Made by a program: the position numbers and the translations under genes. Below are positions 18,701-26,350 of a DNA stretch of 64,000 bases, one piece after another. The stretch spans positions 2,480,001-2,544,000 of the forward strand of contig OZ241380.1 of the NCBI GenBank assembly GCA_965200765.1, written 5' to 3'. The notes below the pieces were generated by a model, which did no database searches, was not told the origin of the DNA, and saw nothing but the letters and a program-made list of their open reading frames with translations. This stretch comes from G965200765 sp965200765. GTDB lineage: Bacteria; Pseudomonadota; Gammaproteobacteria; Arenicellales; JAJDZL01. How positions within the stretch are numbered: the stretch's first letter is position 1; each line of letters starts with the position of its first letter.

Positions 18701-20992
18701 CGCAAACGACAGCATGCCGGCCGCGACCGCCGTGTAGTCGGTCCCCGAGGTCGCCGTGCCGCCGGTCTGCGCGTAGTCCACCGTCACCGGCTGGTGGCTG
18801 GCCGGATTCAGCGATACCGTGAACGTCAGGGTCGTCGTGCTGCTGTCGCCCTCCGCCACGCTCGGCGAGTCGATCGAAAAGTTCGGCGTGTCGTTGTCCG
18901 TGATCGTACCCGTGCCGCTCGCCGTCGCGATATCCGCACCCGAGGCGCTGCTCAGCGTGATGATCACCGTCTCGTCCGCTTCGTTCGCCGTATCGCCCGT
19001 CACCGATACTGTGATCGTCTGGCTCGAAGTTCCCGCTGCAAACGTCAGCATGCTGCTGGCGGACAGCGCCGTGTAGTCGGTGCCCGACGTCGCCGTGCCG
19101 GTGCCCGCATCCGCATAGTTCACCGTCACCTGCGACGACGATGTCGGCGCCAGCGTCACCGTGAACACCAGATTCACCGAACCGCCATCGCCCTCGACCA
19201 CGCTCGGCGAGTCGATCGAAAGCCCCGGATCATCATTGGCAATCGTACCAGTGCCGCTCGCCGTCGTGATGTTCGTGCCGGCCGACGCACCACTCAGCGT
19301 GAGCACCACCGTCTCGTCCGCCTCATATGTTGTATCCCCGGTCACCGATACCGTGATCGTCTGGCTCGAAGTTCCCGCCGCAAATGTCAGCGTGGTGCTG
19401 GAAGCCAGCGCCGTGTAGTCGGTGCCCGACGTCGCCGTGCCGGTGCCTGCATCCGCATAGTTCACCGTCACCTGGGTCGCCGACGCCGGACTCAGCGATA
19501 CCGTGAACGTCAGGTTCGTCGTGCTGCTGTCGCCTTCTGCCACGCTCGGCGAGTCGATCGAAAAGCTGGGCGTGTCGTTGTCCGCGATCGTGCCGGTGCC
19601 GCTCGCCCTGCCAATCCCCGTGCCAGACGATGGATTGCTCAGCTCGAGCACCACCGTCTCGTTCGCCTCGTTCGCCGTGTCGCCCGTCACCGATACCGCA
19701 ATCGTCCGGCTTGTTGCTCCCGGCGCGAACGTCAGCGTGCCGGCCGCGACCGCCGTGTAGTCGGTTCCTGAAGTCGCCGTCCCGGTGCCTGCATCGGCGT
19801 AGTCGACCGTCAGCCGCGACGTGCTCGACGCGCTCAGCGTCACCGTGAACGTCATATTCACCGAACCGCTGTCGCCCTCTGTCACGCTCGCATCGGCAAT
19901 CGAGAATTTCGGATCATCGTCCCGGATCGTGCCGGTGCCGCTCGACGTCGATATGCTGGTGCCCGTCGACGCATTGCTCAGCGTGATCACCACTGTCTCG
20001 TTCGATTCGTCCACCGTGTCTCCGGTCACCGATACCGTGAACGTCTTGCTCGTCTCAGTCGCCGCAAACGTCAGAGTGTTGGCGGTGACCGCCGTATAGT
20101 CGGTTCCCGAAGTTGCCGTACCCGTACCTGCATCGGCGTAGTTCACCGTGTACTGAGACGTGCTCGCCGGACTCATCGTAACCGTGAATGTCAAGTTCAC
20201 CGACCCAGTGTCGCCCTCTGTCACGCTCGGCGAATCGATCGAAAAGGAAGGCGAACCTTCGTTGTCGGTGGTGGTCATCGCCACATTCACGACAGACAAG
20301 TTGTTGTAGCCGGTGTCAGAACTTGTCGGACCAAGCCTAACATTCCAGTTCACGCTGCCGTCTTGTATATTGTCATTGGCACCTGTTACAGTCACAGTCT
20401 GCGCAGTGCCGTAGTTCTGGGTCGTGAAGGTCAGCGTGCTGGGCGACACGCTACCCTCGGTGGTGTCGCCGCTGGAAACAGCGACCGTCACATTGGCCGA
20501 CGGCGCCGCCCTCAGCTTCACTGTGAAGGTCGACTGGCTACCAGCTTCCGTGACCGTCCTGCTGTTGGTAGGGGTGCTTGTAACCAGCCCCTTGGGTGTC
20601 GGCTGGATAGTGAAGGAGCCTTCGTTTTGCCAGCCGGATAATGCGCCTCCTGATTGTATCGCACTCGCGTGGACTTGAATGGTAACTAATGTATTCGACG
20701 AGACAGTTAGGCAGGCGCCGGTGCAGCTCAAAACAATATGATAATCGTCATCGCCATCACCTGTAATACTAGAAATTGAAAGACCACTGGGGGCATTTTG
20801 TAACCGTTGCTTACTTGAATTGTAATTGTCTCCAACTACAATTCCAAACCCGTATCTAGATTGGCGAATTTCAAACGTCGCACCATTTAATTGGTCTGCA
20901 AAAATACTAGTTCCACTATACGGACTACGAAAGCCAAGATTATCCGCATTTACATCAGACAGCATGCATACTGATATTGCCACCGCCAGCAA
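15719..20992 (-). CDS. giant Calx-beta repeat autotransporter (surface adhesin)
   Basis: 1757 residues as read. The N-terminal part ends a signal peptide (…SVCMLSDVNA-DN). A divergent beta-sandwich region (to about 235) is followed by nine tandem Calx-beta repeats of about 112-114 residues, each beginning SIDSPSVxEGD and ending GTGTIxDND. A low-complexity linker leads to a C-terminal beta-barrel of about 300 residues with alternating strands and terminal Trp. This predicts a type V secreted, calcium-binding adhesin. The gene is strikingly GC-rich compared with its neighbours. The signal peptide looks truncated: codons for ARRLSLARHIACSLL precede this TTG in frame but have no ATG. An upstream ATG (21159) is out of frame by one base across an 11-G tract at 21064-21074. 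Confidence 0.88.
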   Translation of the reverse strand: MLAVAISVCMLSDVNADNLGFRSPYSGTSIFADQLNGATFEIRQSRYGFGIVVGDNYNSSKQRLQNAPSGLSISSITGDGDDDYHIVLSCTGACLTVSSNTLVTIQVHASAIQSGGALSGWQNEGSFTIQPTPKGLVTSTPTNSRTVTEAGSQSTFTVKLRAAPSANVTVAVSSGDTTEGSVSPSTLTFTTQNYGTAQTVTVTGANDNIQDGSVNWNVRLGPTSSDTGYNNLSVVNVAMTTTDNEGSPSFSIDSPSVTEGDTGSVNLTFTVTMSPASTSQYTVNYADAGTGTATSGTDYTAVTANTLTFAATETSKTFTVSVTGDTVDESNETVVITLSNASTGTSISTSSGTGTIRDDDPKFSIADASVTEGDSGSVNMTFTVTLSASSTSRLTVDYADAGTGTATSGTDYTAVAAGTLTFAPGATSRTIAVSVTGDTANEANETVVLELSNPSSGTGIGRASGTGTIADNDTPSFSIDSPSVAEGDSSTTNLTFTVSLSPASATQVTVNYADAGTGTATSGTDYTALASSTTLTFAAGTSSQTITVSVTGDTTYEADETVVLTLSGASAGTNITTASGTGTIANDDPGLSIDSPSVVEGDGGSVNLVFTVTLAPTSSSQVTVNYADAGTGTATSGTDYTALSASSMLTFAAGTSSQTITVSVTGDTANEADETVIITLSSASGADIATASGTGTITDNDTPNFSIDSPSVAEGDSSTTTLTFTVSLNPASHQPVTVDYAQTGGTATSGTDYTAVAAGMLSFAAGDTSQTITVTVTGDTMYEASETVIITLSNASTGTNIATASGTGTIANDDQGLLIDSPSVAEGDSGSVNLAFTVTLDPASTTQVTVNYADTGSGTATSGTDYAAIGGGTLTFSAGETRKTIAVSVRGDTADEADETVVIALSNASGASIVTARGTGTIADNDIPGFSIDSPSAAEGDSESSSLTFTVTLSPASYRQVSVNYADAGTGTATSGSDYAAIGGTLTFAAGETSKTIAVSVTDDALDEPDETVVIALSGASSGTSIAAASGTGTITDNDIPGFSIDSPSVAEGDSESTSLTFTVSLSPASHQPATVNYADAGTGTATSGTDYETLAGGTLRFAAGETSKTIAVSVTGDTEFEPDETVVIALSNATSDASIATASGTGTIANDDDTPVFSIDSPSVEEGDTDSVNLTFTVTLTPASYEQATVNYADTGSGTAEAGEDYRSIAGGTLTFAAGETSQTIDVSVLGDVLSEQDETVVLMLSDPNPSYTIEEARGTGTIMDNDASVLDEVDTEIVAEVAREVTTSVVAAVGNRIASVVGGAAIAPPVGLPPVSVPPTGGFADGGLLSILERSAQHSRERERGLERSEMSLYRSLDGASFVYTPSVAALGANGSADASGGMLAGAPTVWGSVDYRKLSGGGADALQWDGELASVNIGTDTMVDAGVLVGLAAGVSKGSFGYQGSTGGTSGVVKVRVKSLNPYIGWSVSESASLWAAVGYGKGKVNYNDGATGEAASKMSIASAALGGRYRLHSAGDSANDRLIQVDLKGEAWGLQTRVDGDERRPMGSKSRAHGVRVAVERLQICALESGASLTLSGEAGLRWDGGDGGTGTGIEMGGTAEYRNPATRMKLVATGRALLDHESERKEWGAGLTAGYRLNSRETGLTYSSSLSHGRPESGVDSLWDSRVASRASEDKELTTRLDAEVGYRMFGASGLHTPYAGIGVEEGSKRDYRIGMRYASESELSSGLEFERREADGKQPDHRVMLTGQTDW
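15888..17150 (-). other. autotransporter beta-barrel coding segment
   Basis: This part of the giant gene encodes the linker (Pro/Gly-rich, near 17000-17080) and the barrel. It shows many short amphipathic alternating stretches (for example SLNPYIGWSVSESASLWAAVGYG). The protein ends …RVMLTGQTDW, an aromatic-terminated strand as expected for recognition by the BAM complex, although Trp is less usual than Phe. The coding region continues to 15719. Confidence 0.6.
17160..20270 (-). repeat. nine tandem Calx-beta coding repeats (about 340 bp period)
   Basis: Nine in-frame copies of about 336-345 bp lie head to tail. Every copy encodes SIDSPSV-like, VNYADAGTGTATSGTDY-like and ETVVI-LS-like blocks. 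Near-identical 20-40 base stretches recur between copies, so the array can expand or contract by recombination and may be collapsed in an assembly. This is protein-coding repetition, not CRISPR. Confidence 0.9.
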
Positions 20993-21063
20993 CGAACAGG
21001 CAATGTGCCTGGCAAGCGAGAGCCGGCGAGCTGGGCTTTCGAATAGGCAAGTATTCCTGAATA

Positions 21064-21074
21064 CCCCCCCCCCC
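21064..21074. repeat. homopolymer C11 (G11 on coding strand) in adhesin leader
   Basis: Eleven consecutive C on the + strand. On the minus strand an ATG at 21159 (LKLILN-type leader beginning MKLILNLVD) reads through …KLARGGG and then leaves the adhesin frame. With one more G (12) or two fewer (9) the reading frame would continue through FRNTCLFESPARRLSLARHIACSLLAV into the adhesin signal peptide. This is a classic slipped-strand phase-variation geometry. Confidence 0.75.
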
Positions 21075-21287
21075 TCGCTAATTTACATGCCAATACAGCA
21101 AAACTCCTTCGACTGCAAAGCCAAGCAATTGGATCAACTAGGTTCAATATCAATTTCATCAACTTGTACCTGAAAATATTTTTGCAACAAAATACTGAAA
21201 CTACCCCAGCCCCAAATGACCAAAGAATCATCAATTATTATAAACTATCAGGGCAAGCAGAATTTATTCTTGATTGAATGAATTTCA

Positions 21288-21298
21288 CCCCCCCCCCC
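21288..21298. repeat. second homopolymer C11 upstream of the adhesin
   Basis: Another run of exactly eleven C lies 129 bp upstream of the candidate ATG at 21159, in non-coding sequence. A tract in this position could change promoter spacing. No promoter could be assigned with confidence. Confidence 0.7.
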
Positions 21299-21534
21299 TA
21301 ATCAAAAATTCATAGTGAAATCAATTCACTATGAACGTTCGTCCAGGATTGATTTATTCCATTTGCAACACCAAATTGGACTGCATGCCTCAACCTATTG
21401 CAAAGGTTTGTATTGCAATTCGACGTCGACGAACTGATTGAGAATGCTGGCGAGCAAATTTCAAATCACCAGAATTCTGGCAATTTTTTGAATTAACACG
21501 GAAGCACTTGACTCAGGTGGCTAGTCTGGAAGAG

Positions 21535-21755
21535 TTGGACCGGTGCTCTGCTTGATGGGCGCTGACGAGGGCGAGATTTCGGCTCAACGGCTTTCCAAGA
21601 TGATAGGTGTGTCTTGGTGTCCACTTATCGAATGTTGAGGAGTTTGTGTTCCGCTTCAATCGCCGATTCCGATAACCTCAGATGCTGAATTCGATTGCTA
21701 CAAGCCGTAGTTGATCAAGTGCCGATTAGGGCATATCTTAATTCAGTTTAGATAC
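21535..21755 (+). pseudogene. IS1595 transposase remnant (middle and C-terminal pieces)
   Basis: One frame reads LCLMGADEGEISAQRLSKMIGVSW, then after a frame change TYRML and directly VEEFVFRFNRRFR-stop. These are consecutive IS1595 blocks with the catalytic domain deleted between them. The tail to about 21755 resembles the 3' tail of the left-edge remnant (590-690), suggesting both retain the element's right end. It begins about where the 15.4 kb remnant ends. Confidence 0.65.
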
Positions 21756-21765
21756 ATATCGCATA

Positions 21766-22017
21766 AAATTCCGTTAGACAGTGTTGAGCAGTTTCAGAAG
21801 AACGTTGCAAGAGAGCAACATACCAATTTTGGTGAAGTTCAAGAATTGGGGGCGTATATCGTGAGATTGAACGCAATTATGTTGTTTTGCGTAAGCCCGA
21901 ATCCGGTCAAACTATGAGTTCAACGACTAACTGAATGTTGAACATTTCGCTTTCGCTTGGTCCAAATTCACGGTTCAGTCAATGCCCAATTGCTTGCCGA
22001 GGATACCTGCCTGACAA
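21766..22017 (+). pseudogene. degraded partial duplicate of mntA and its 3' flank
   Basis: Closely matches 15099-15367: the mntA 3' half (QFQKNVARE.. for SFRRALQESN..), a 15-base deletion after GGGGGCGTATA-like sequence, the mntA stop region, and then about 90 bases of shared downstream sequence ending in ATACCTGCCTGA. It has no start and is frameshifted, so it is not functional. With the intact copy at 15 kb it forms an imperfect direct repeat bracketing the autotransporter. Confidence 0.75.
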
Positions 22018-22067
22018 AAGTCAGGTAATCAGTACAAGTACGAGATAATCTCGTATGGCAAATTTTT

Positions 22068-23015
22068 TTGAAACGTCAAGACACCTCGCAAAGATTGGAA
22101 AACAATACATTGGACCACTATCAACCCCGCGAAGAGTACATTTCAGGTACCGAATTGCTTGAGCTTGCGCTGAAATCCAACTGGCGCGGCACGATTCAAC
22201 TGACAATTCATCTCGTTCTTCTGGCAAGCACATTCGCAATTGTTGCTATGGCTGAATCGTGGTGGCTAGTCCCCGCTTGGCTATTGTACGGCACAATTCT
22301 GATGTTTCTGTTCTCACCGTTGCATGAGTGCATTCACAATACTGCATTTCGCACCCGTTCCATCAATTCCCGGATTGCAACTGCAATCGGCTTTGTATTG
22401 TTTCTGCCAGCAAACTACTTTCGGTTCTTTCACTTTGAACATCATCGCTATACGAATGATCCAACTCGCGACCCGGAGCTGGCCTCGGGAAAACCCGACT
22501 CAAAGATGAAATACCTGATCGCATTGACCGGATTGACTTCGTACTGGAAACCCCAGATCCAGTCCATTGCCCTTCATGCCTTGGGCCGTGTTCCCGAAGC
22601 ATTCATTCCTGAGTCGCATCACTCCAATATCATTCTGGAGGCACGAGTGCACGTGGCCCTTTATTTCACTTTGTTTGCCAGCTCGCTACTCACTCAGAGT
22701 CCAGTACTCCTGATTTACTGGATTGTTCCAGCATTGATCGGGTCGATTTCTCTCAGGCTTTTCCTTCTGGCTGAACACACAGACTGCGAGTTGTGCCCGG
22801 ACATGCGGCGCAACACAAGAACTACACTTACGAACCCGCTAATGAAGTTCTTGACCTGGAATATGCCCTATCACAGTGAGCATCACCTGTACCCTGCGGT
22901 TCCATTCCACGCGTTGCCAAAACTTCACGACAAATTGCGCAGTCAACTCGAAGTTGTCTCGCATGGCTATTTTCATTTCAATCGGACTTTGTTTCAATCC
23001 TTGGAAAACAAATAA
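22068..23015 (+). CDS. membrane fatty acid desaturase family protein
   Basis: 315 residues with the three histidine boxes of di-iron membrane desaturases: HECIH (86-90), HFEHH (122-126) and HSEHH (about 268-272, in YHSEHHLYP). Hydrophobic spans occur at about 42-85, 104-120 and 195-235. It probably introduces a double bond or hydroxyl into an acyl or terpenoid substrate; the substrate is not determinable. The only in-frame start before the boxes is a TTG at 22068. An ATG at 22056 (ATGGCAAATT..) would be in frame only if the T7 run at 22063-22069 were T6, giving MANFLKRQDT. The true start is therefore uncertain. No electron-transfer partner is adjacent. Confidence 0.82.
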   Translation: MKRQDTSQRLENNTLDHYQPREEYISGTELLELALKSNWRGTIQLTIHLVLLASTFAIVAMAESWWLVPAWLLYGTILMFLFSPLHECIHNTAFRTRSINSRIATAIGFVLFLPANYFRFFHFEHHRYTNDPTRDPELASGKPDSKMKYLIALTGLTSYWKPQIQSIALHALGRVPEAFIPESHHSNIILEARVHVALYFTLFASSLLTQSPVLLIYWIVPALIGSISLRLFLLAEHTDCELCPDMRRNTRTTLTNPLMKFLTWNMPYHSEHHLYPAVPFHALPKLHDKLRSQLEVVSHGYFHFNRTLFQSLENK

Positions 23016-23095
23016 TTTCACTCTCAAGCCAAGTTGAAAATTCAACAATCAAAAATTTGTTGACATTCTTTCTTTTTTGTATACTGCATAGTAGC

Positions 23096-23290
23096 GTTGG
23101 TTCCCTGTTTCAGGGAAGTAATATGGAATGAGGTAAGGAGGATTCACTCCAAGGCCTCGGCTGCCCCCGCAACTGTGTGCGGTGAGCACCCGTTCAATTA
23201 ATGCCACTGGGAAACTGGGAAGGCTGAACGGAGTGCAATGACTCGCGAGCCAGGAAACCTGCCAACGCCAGCGTTGCCCAACCGTCTAGC
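23096..23290 (+). ncRNA. cobalamin (AdoCbl) riboswitch
   Basis: The 5' UTR of btuB carries the conserved cobalamin-riboswitch elements in order. A GGCTGCCCCCGCAACTGT block is near 23158-23176, then GCCACTGGGAAACTGGGAAGGC near 23204, and GACTCGCGAGCCAGGAAACC continuing to the B12 box (23248-23263, AGCCAGGAAACCTGCC). Bound cobalamin would repress the downstream transport operon by sequestering the translation start or terminating transcription. Boundaries are approximate; the expression platform lies in 23290-23500. Confidence 0.92.
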
Positions 23291-23503
23291 GGGGCGCTAC
23301 GACGGGACGGAAACTCGTTTGCGGTGACGTGCAAATTCGTGCAACAGCAACGAGGTAGCCGTTTCTCACATGGGCAAGATTTCTGACAAAATCATTGATT
23401 GCAAGCATTCACAATTCAGTGAAGTGCGAAATTCGTACTACGTTACTGTGTCTGATGCGATTCGGCTGTCCTCCGGCTATCGAACAATACAAGAGGTTCA
23501 GCA

Positions 23504-25441
23504 ATGAAAATTTTCAAATTTTTCGTTCAAACGATTGGCTTGTCACTACTGGTACTGGCTTCATTGTCAGCATTTGCCCAGGACCAAAACTCTGAAAGTG
23601 ACACACTTGACGAACTGGTAGTTTCGGCAAGTCGAATACCAGTTCCACCCAAACAGGTCGGAAGCAGCGTTTCTGTCATTCGCAGTGAAGACATTAAAGT
23701 GCGCAAACCGAGAACGGTCGATGAACTACTCAGGGAGGTTCCAGGTGTAGCTGTCAATGCGGCCACTGGATCCTTTACTCAAATTCGAATGCGCGGTGCA
23801 GAAGGAAACCACACGCTGGTCGAGCTTGACGGTATCAAGCTGAACGATCCATATTGGGGCAATGAGTTTCACTTTGAGCATCTGCCAGTGCAAATGATTG
23901 ACAGAATTGAAGTGCTGCGCGGTCCGCAAAGCTCGATCTACGGGAGTGACGCAATCGGCGGTGTCATCGCTCTGTCCACCCCCGAATACGATGAGAATAG
24001 TCGACCAAGTATAGAAGCTGGCTACGGATCGCAGTCAACTTACAGTGCCAATGCAATGTTCGGCAGTGCATCGCCGGCCACCAATGTCACGGTAATGGTC
24101 AGCACAGACAAAACCGATGGAGTATCCGCTGCCAAAGCAGGTACAGAGCCTGACGGGACGGAAAAAACCGCCGCACTACTCAAGGCAGTCGGGCAGTTTA
24201 CAGACAATATTGAGTTGTCCGCAACCGCGATGTATATCGATTCTCAAATCGAATTCGATTCGCCTCCCGTAGATGACGACAATTCCGCTGATAATCGTAA
24301 AACATTTCTGGTAGCAAAGGCAGTCATTTCTCAAATGGAAGGTACCCTGAAACACACGATTCAATGGTCCGGTACAGACCAAAAGTGGGTGGACATTGAT
24401 AATGGCGAAAGAGGTCAAAACAGCAACGGCAAAGTGAACGAAATTGAATACCAGGTTGAATATCTGTTCGGCTCCGATGGAGCAAACCAGAGCATTGTTT
24501 TTGCGGCCGGCTCAGAAACAAACAAGTACAGCAGAACCAACGCGGCGTACGGTGACCTGCCGAATGAAAAAATCAAGACCACCAACTATACGCTGGAACA
24601 CCGGGCGACAATTGCAGACTCTGTGTTTACGTCGCTTAGTGCAAGGTATGACGACAATAGCAATAACAGGAATGCCTTTCAAAACCATACTACGTGGCGA
24701 GCAACAGGTGCTTATCTGTTTGGCAATGACATCACTCGCGCACATGCGAGCTATGGAACCGGCATCAAGAATCCGGCCATTACGGAGCTTTATGGATTTG
24801 ACGGCAGTTTTGTCGGAAATCCGGATTTGAAACCAGAGACCAGCAAAGGCTGGGACCTTGGGGTGGAACACAGTTTTGGAAACATGACCGTGGATGCCAC
24901 TTACTTCGATAACCGAATTACCAACGAAATTCTTGGATTTGGAAATTATGTCAACCCGGATTGCACGGATTTCGGCTGTCCGCAATGGGCCGTCAATTCA
25001 CCCGGGGTGAACACTACCAAAGGTTGGGAAGTTTCTGCTCGCGGGTCCCTTGGTGCTGATTGGGAGTTATCCGCCAATTTGACATTGAGCAAAGCAAGAA
25101 CGCCAAGTGGTGAACAATTGGTACGCCGGCCCGACCGGGTTGCCAGTGTCAACTTGAATCGAAGTTTCACTTACCAAGGCAAGTCAGGCAATCTGAATTT
25201 GAACATTCAGCACAATGGAAAACAATCTGACGTAACTTTTCCAGCACCGAACTTCACGAGAACATTGCAGACTCTGAAGGGATACACACTGGTCCATTTG
25301 TCCGGCAACCTGCAAATCAGTGAAAACACCAAACTGTTTGCAAAAGTTGAAAATTTGCTGGATACGACAGATTATGAAGAAATCGTCGGTTACGGCGAGC
25401 CTGGACGAACGCTGTTTGCTGGCATCAATTACACCTTTTGA
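23504..25441 (+). CDS. btuB: TonB-dependent vitamin B12 receptor BtuB
   Basis: 645 residues. A signal peptide ends at about AFA-Q26. A TonB box-like segment (DTLDELVVSASR) lies at 33-44. The plug domain has RMRGAEGNHTLVELDGIKLND and IEVLRGPQSSIYGSDAIGGVI. A 22-strand barrel follows and ends in the aromatic GINYTF. It imports cobalamin across the outer membrane using TonB energy. The B12 riboswitch upstream and btuFCD downstream support the substrate call strongly. GAGG precedes the ATG. Confidence 0.93.
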   Translation: MKIFKFFVQTIGLSLLVLASLSAFAQDQNSESDTLDELVVSASRIPVPPKQVGSSVSVIRSEDIKVRKPRTVDELLREVPGVAVNAATGSFTQIRMRGAEGNHTLVELDGIKLNDPYWGNEFHFEHLPVQMIDRIEVLRGPQSSIYGSDAIGGVIALSTPEYDENSRPSIEAGYGSQSTYSANAMFGSASPATNVTVMVSTDKTDGVSAAKAGTEPDGTEKTAALLKAVGQFTDNIELSATAMYIDSQIEFDSPPVDDDNSADNRKTFLVAKAVISQMEGTLKHTIQWSGTDQKWVDIDNGERGQNSNGKVNEIEYQVEYLFGSDGANQSIVFAAGSETNKYSRTNAAYGDLPNEKIKTTNYTLEHRATIADSVFTSLSARYDDNSNNRNAFQNHTTWRATGAYLFGNDITRAHASYGTGIKNPAITELYGFDGSFVGNPDLKPETSKGWDLGVEHSFGNMTVDATYFDNRITNEILGFGNYVNPDCTDFGCPQWAVNSPGVNTTKGWEVSARGSLGADWELSANLTLSKARTPSGEQLVRRPDRVASVNLNRSFTYQGKSGNLNLNIQHNGKQSDVTFPAPNFTRTLQTLKGYTLVHLSGNLQISENTKLFAKVENLLDTTDYEEIVGYGEPGRTLFAGINYTF

Positions 25442-25498
25442 TCACTTGAAGCGTATCAAAGTGTCTCTAACCTCCTTGTTGAATCATCGATCTCTACC

Positions 25499-26350
25499 GT
25501 GACCAGAGCATTTTTGCATGTCTTTTTGCTGGCGGCCATCGCTATGCCGGCCGCAATGATTTCGGCCGACCCCAAACCGGCCCGAATCGTTTCAACCAAC
25601 GTTTGCACTGACCAAATCGTTATGTTGCTTGCCGACCACGAGCGCATCGCTTCGATAAGTTATCTGGCACAAAAACCGCATGCGTCTTCCATGGCCGATA
25701 TTGCTCAAAATTTTCACGCGAATCACGGACTGGCCGAGGAAGTAGCCATTCTCAATCCCGACCTGGTTGTCACTATCAAGTTCGGTAGCCCCCAAGTCTT
25801 TCTGTTGAGACGAATGGGCTATGAAGTGTTGGAAGTGCCATTGGCTTTGAGCCTTGAAGACATTCGGGCCAATGTCATGATGATTGCTGATGCCATCGGT
25901 GAAGAACAACGCGGCCTGAAACTGGTCGAGGAGTTTGACCGAAAATTTGAGATGGCCGAACAAACCATGACCGATTACAAACCTGTTCTCGGGTTGTTCC
26001 TGGCAAACGGCTTCACCTTTGGTGGCGATACACTCGTTTCACAAGTAGTAGAAAAATCCGGGTTCAGAAATTTGTCAAACGAACTTGGTGTATCTGGCCC
26101 TCACCGCCTGCCCCTCGAATTGCTGATATCCTCCGAACCGGACGGATTGATGCTTGGCGGTCAGGGCCAGTCGCCAGCTCTTGCAAATGAACTTCCAAAC
26201 CATCCTGCTATACAACGGGTTTTCAATGAAATTCCAAGAATTGCTGAAGAGGGCAAGTTGTGGATTTGTGGAACACCATTCGTTGCTGATGCCCTGACAC
26301 GTCTGGTTAATTTCAGAATGTCTCTGCCGAGCCAAGCCAATGGAAGCTGA
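25499..26350 (+). CDS. btuF: periplasmic cobalamin-binding protein BtuF
   Basis: 283 residues, with a GTG start 57 bp after btuB. A signal peptide (about residues 1-23, ending MISA-D) is followed by a class III periplasmic binding protein: ARIVSTNVCTDQIVMLLADHERIASISYLA, NPDLVV and a long central helix. It delivers B12 to the inner-membrane transporter. The 3' end overlaps btuC by 11 bases. Confidence 0.88.
   Translation: MTRAFLHVFLLAAIAMPAAMISADPKPARIVSTNVCTDQIVMLLADHERIASISYLAQKPHASSMADIAQNFHANHGLAEEVAILNPDLVVTIKFGSPQVFLLRRMGYEVLEVPLALSLEDIRANVMMIADAIGEEQRGLKLVEEFDRKFEMAEQTMTDYKPVLGLFLANGFTFGGDTLVSQVVEKSGFRNLSNELGVSGPHRLPLELLISSEPDGLMLGGQGQSPALANELPNHPAIQRVFNEIPRIAEEGKLWICGTPFVADALTRLVNFRMSLPSQANGS

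Larger units (their letters stand above)
20993..22067. other. 1.07 kb gene-free region upstream of the adhesin
   Basis: Holds the adhesin leader with its G11 tract, a second C11 tract, the IS1595 remnant and the mntA duplicate described separately. The stretch 21300-21530 between them shows nothing I can assign. No intact gene is present. Confidence 0.6.

Noticed and set aside
17780..19771. 663-residue + strand open frame, Arg/His-rich, opposite the adhesin
   Set aside because: It is the antisense of GC-rich tandem Calx-beta repeats; its repeats mirror the sense-strand period and its composition is not protein-like.
17160..20270. Regular 340-bp repeats as a possible CRISPR or satellite array
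   Set aside because: The repeats are in-frame protein-coding units with no short direct repeat/spacer structure.
20950..21234. 94-residue minus-strand ORF upstream of the adhesin as an independent gene
   Set aside because: Better explained as the phase-OFF leader frame of the adhesin; its C-terminal half is the adhesin signal peptide read out of frame.
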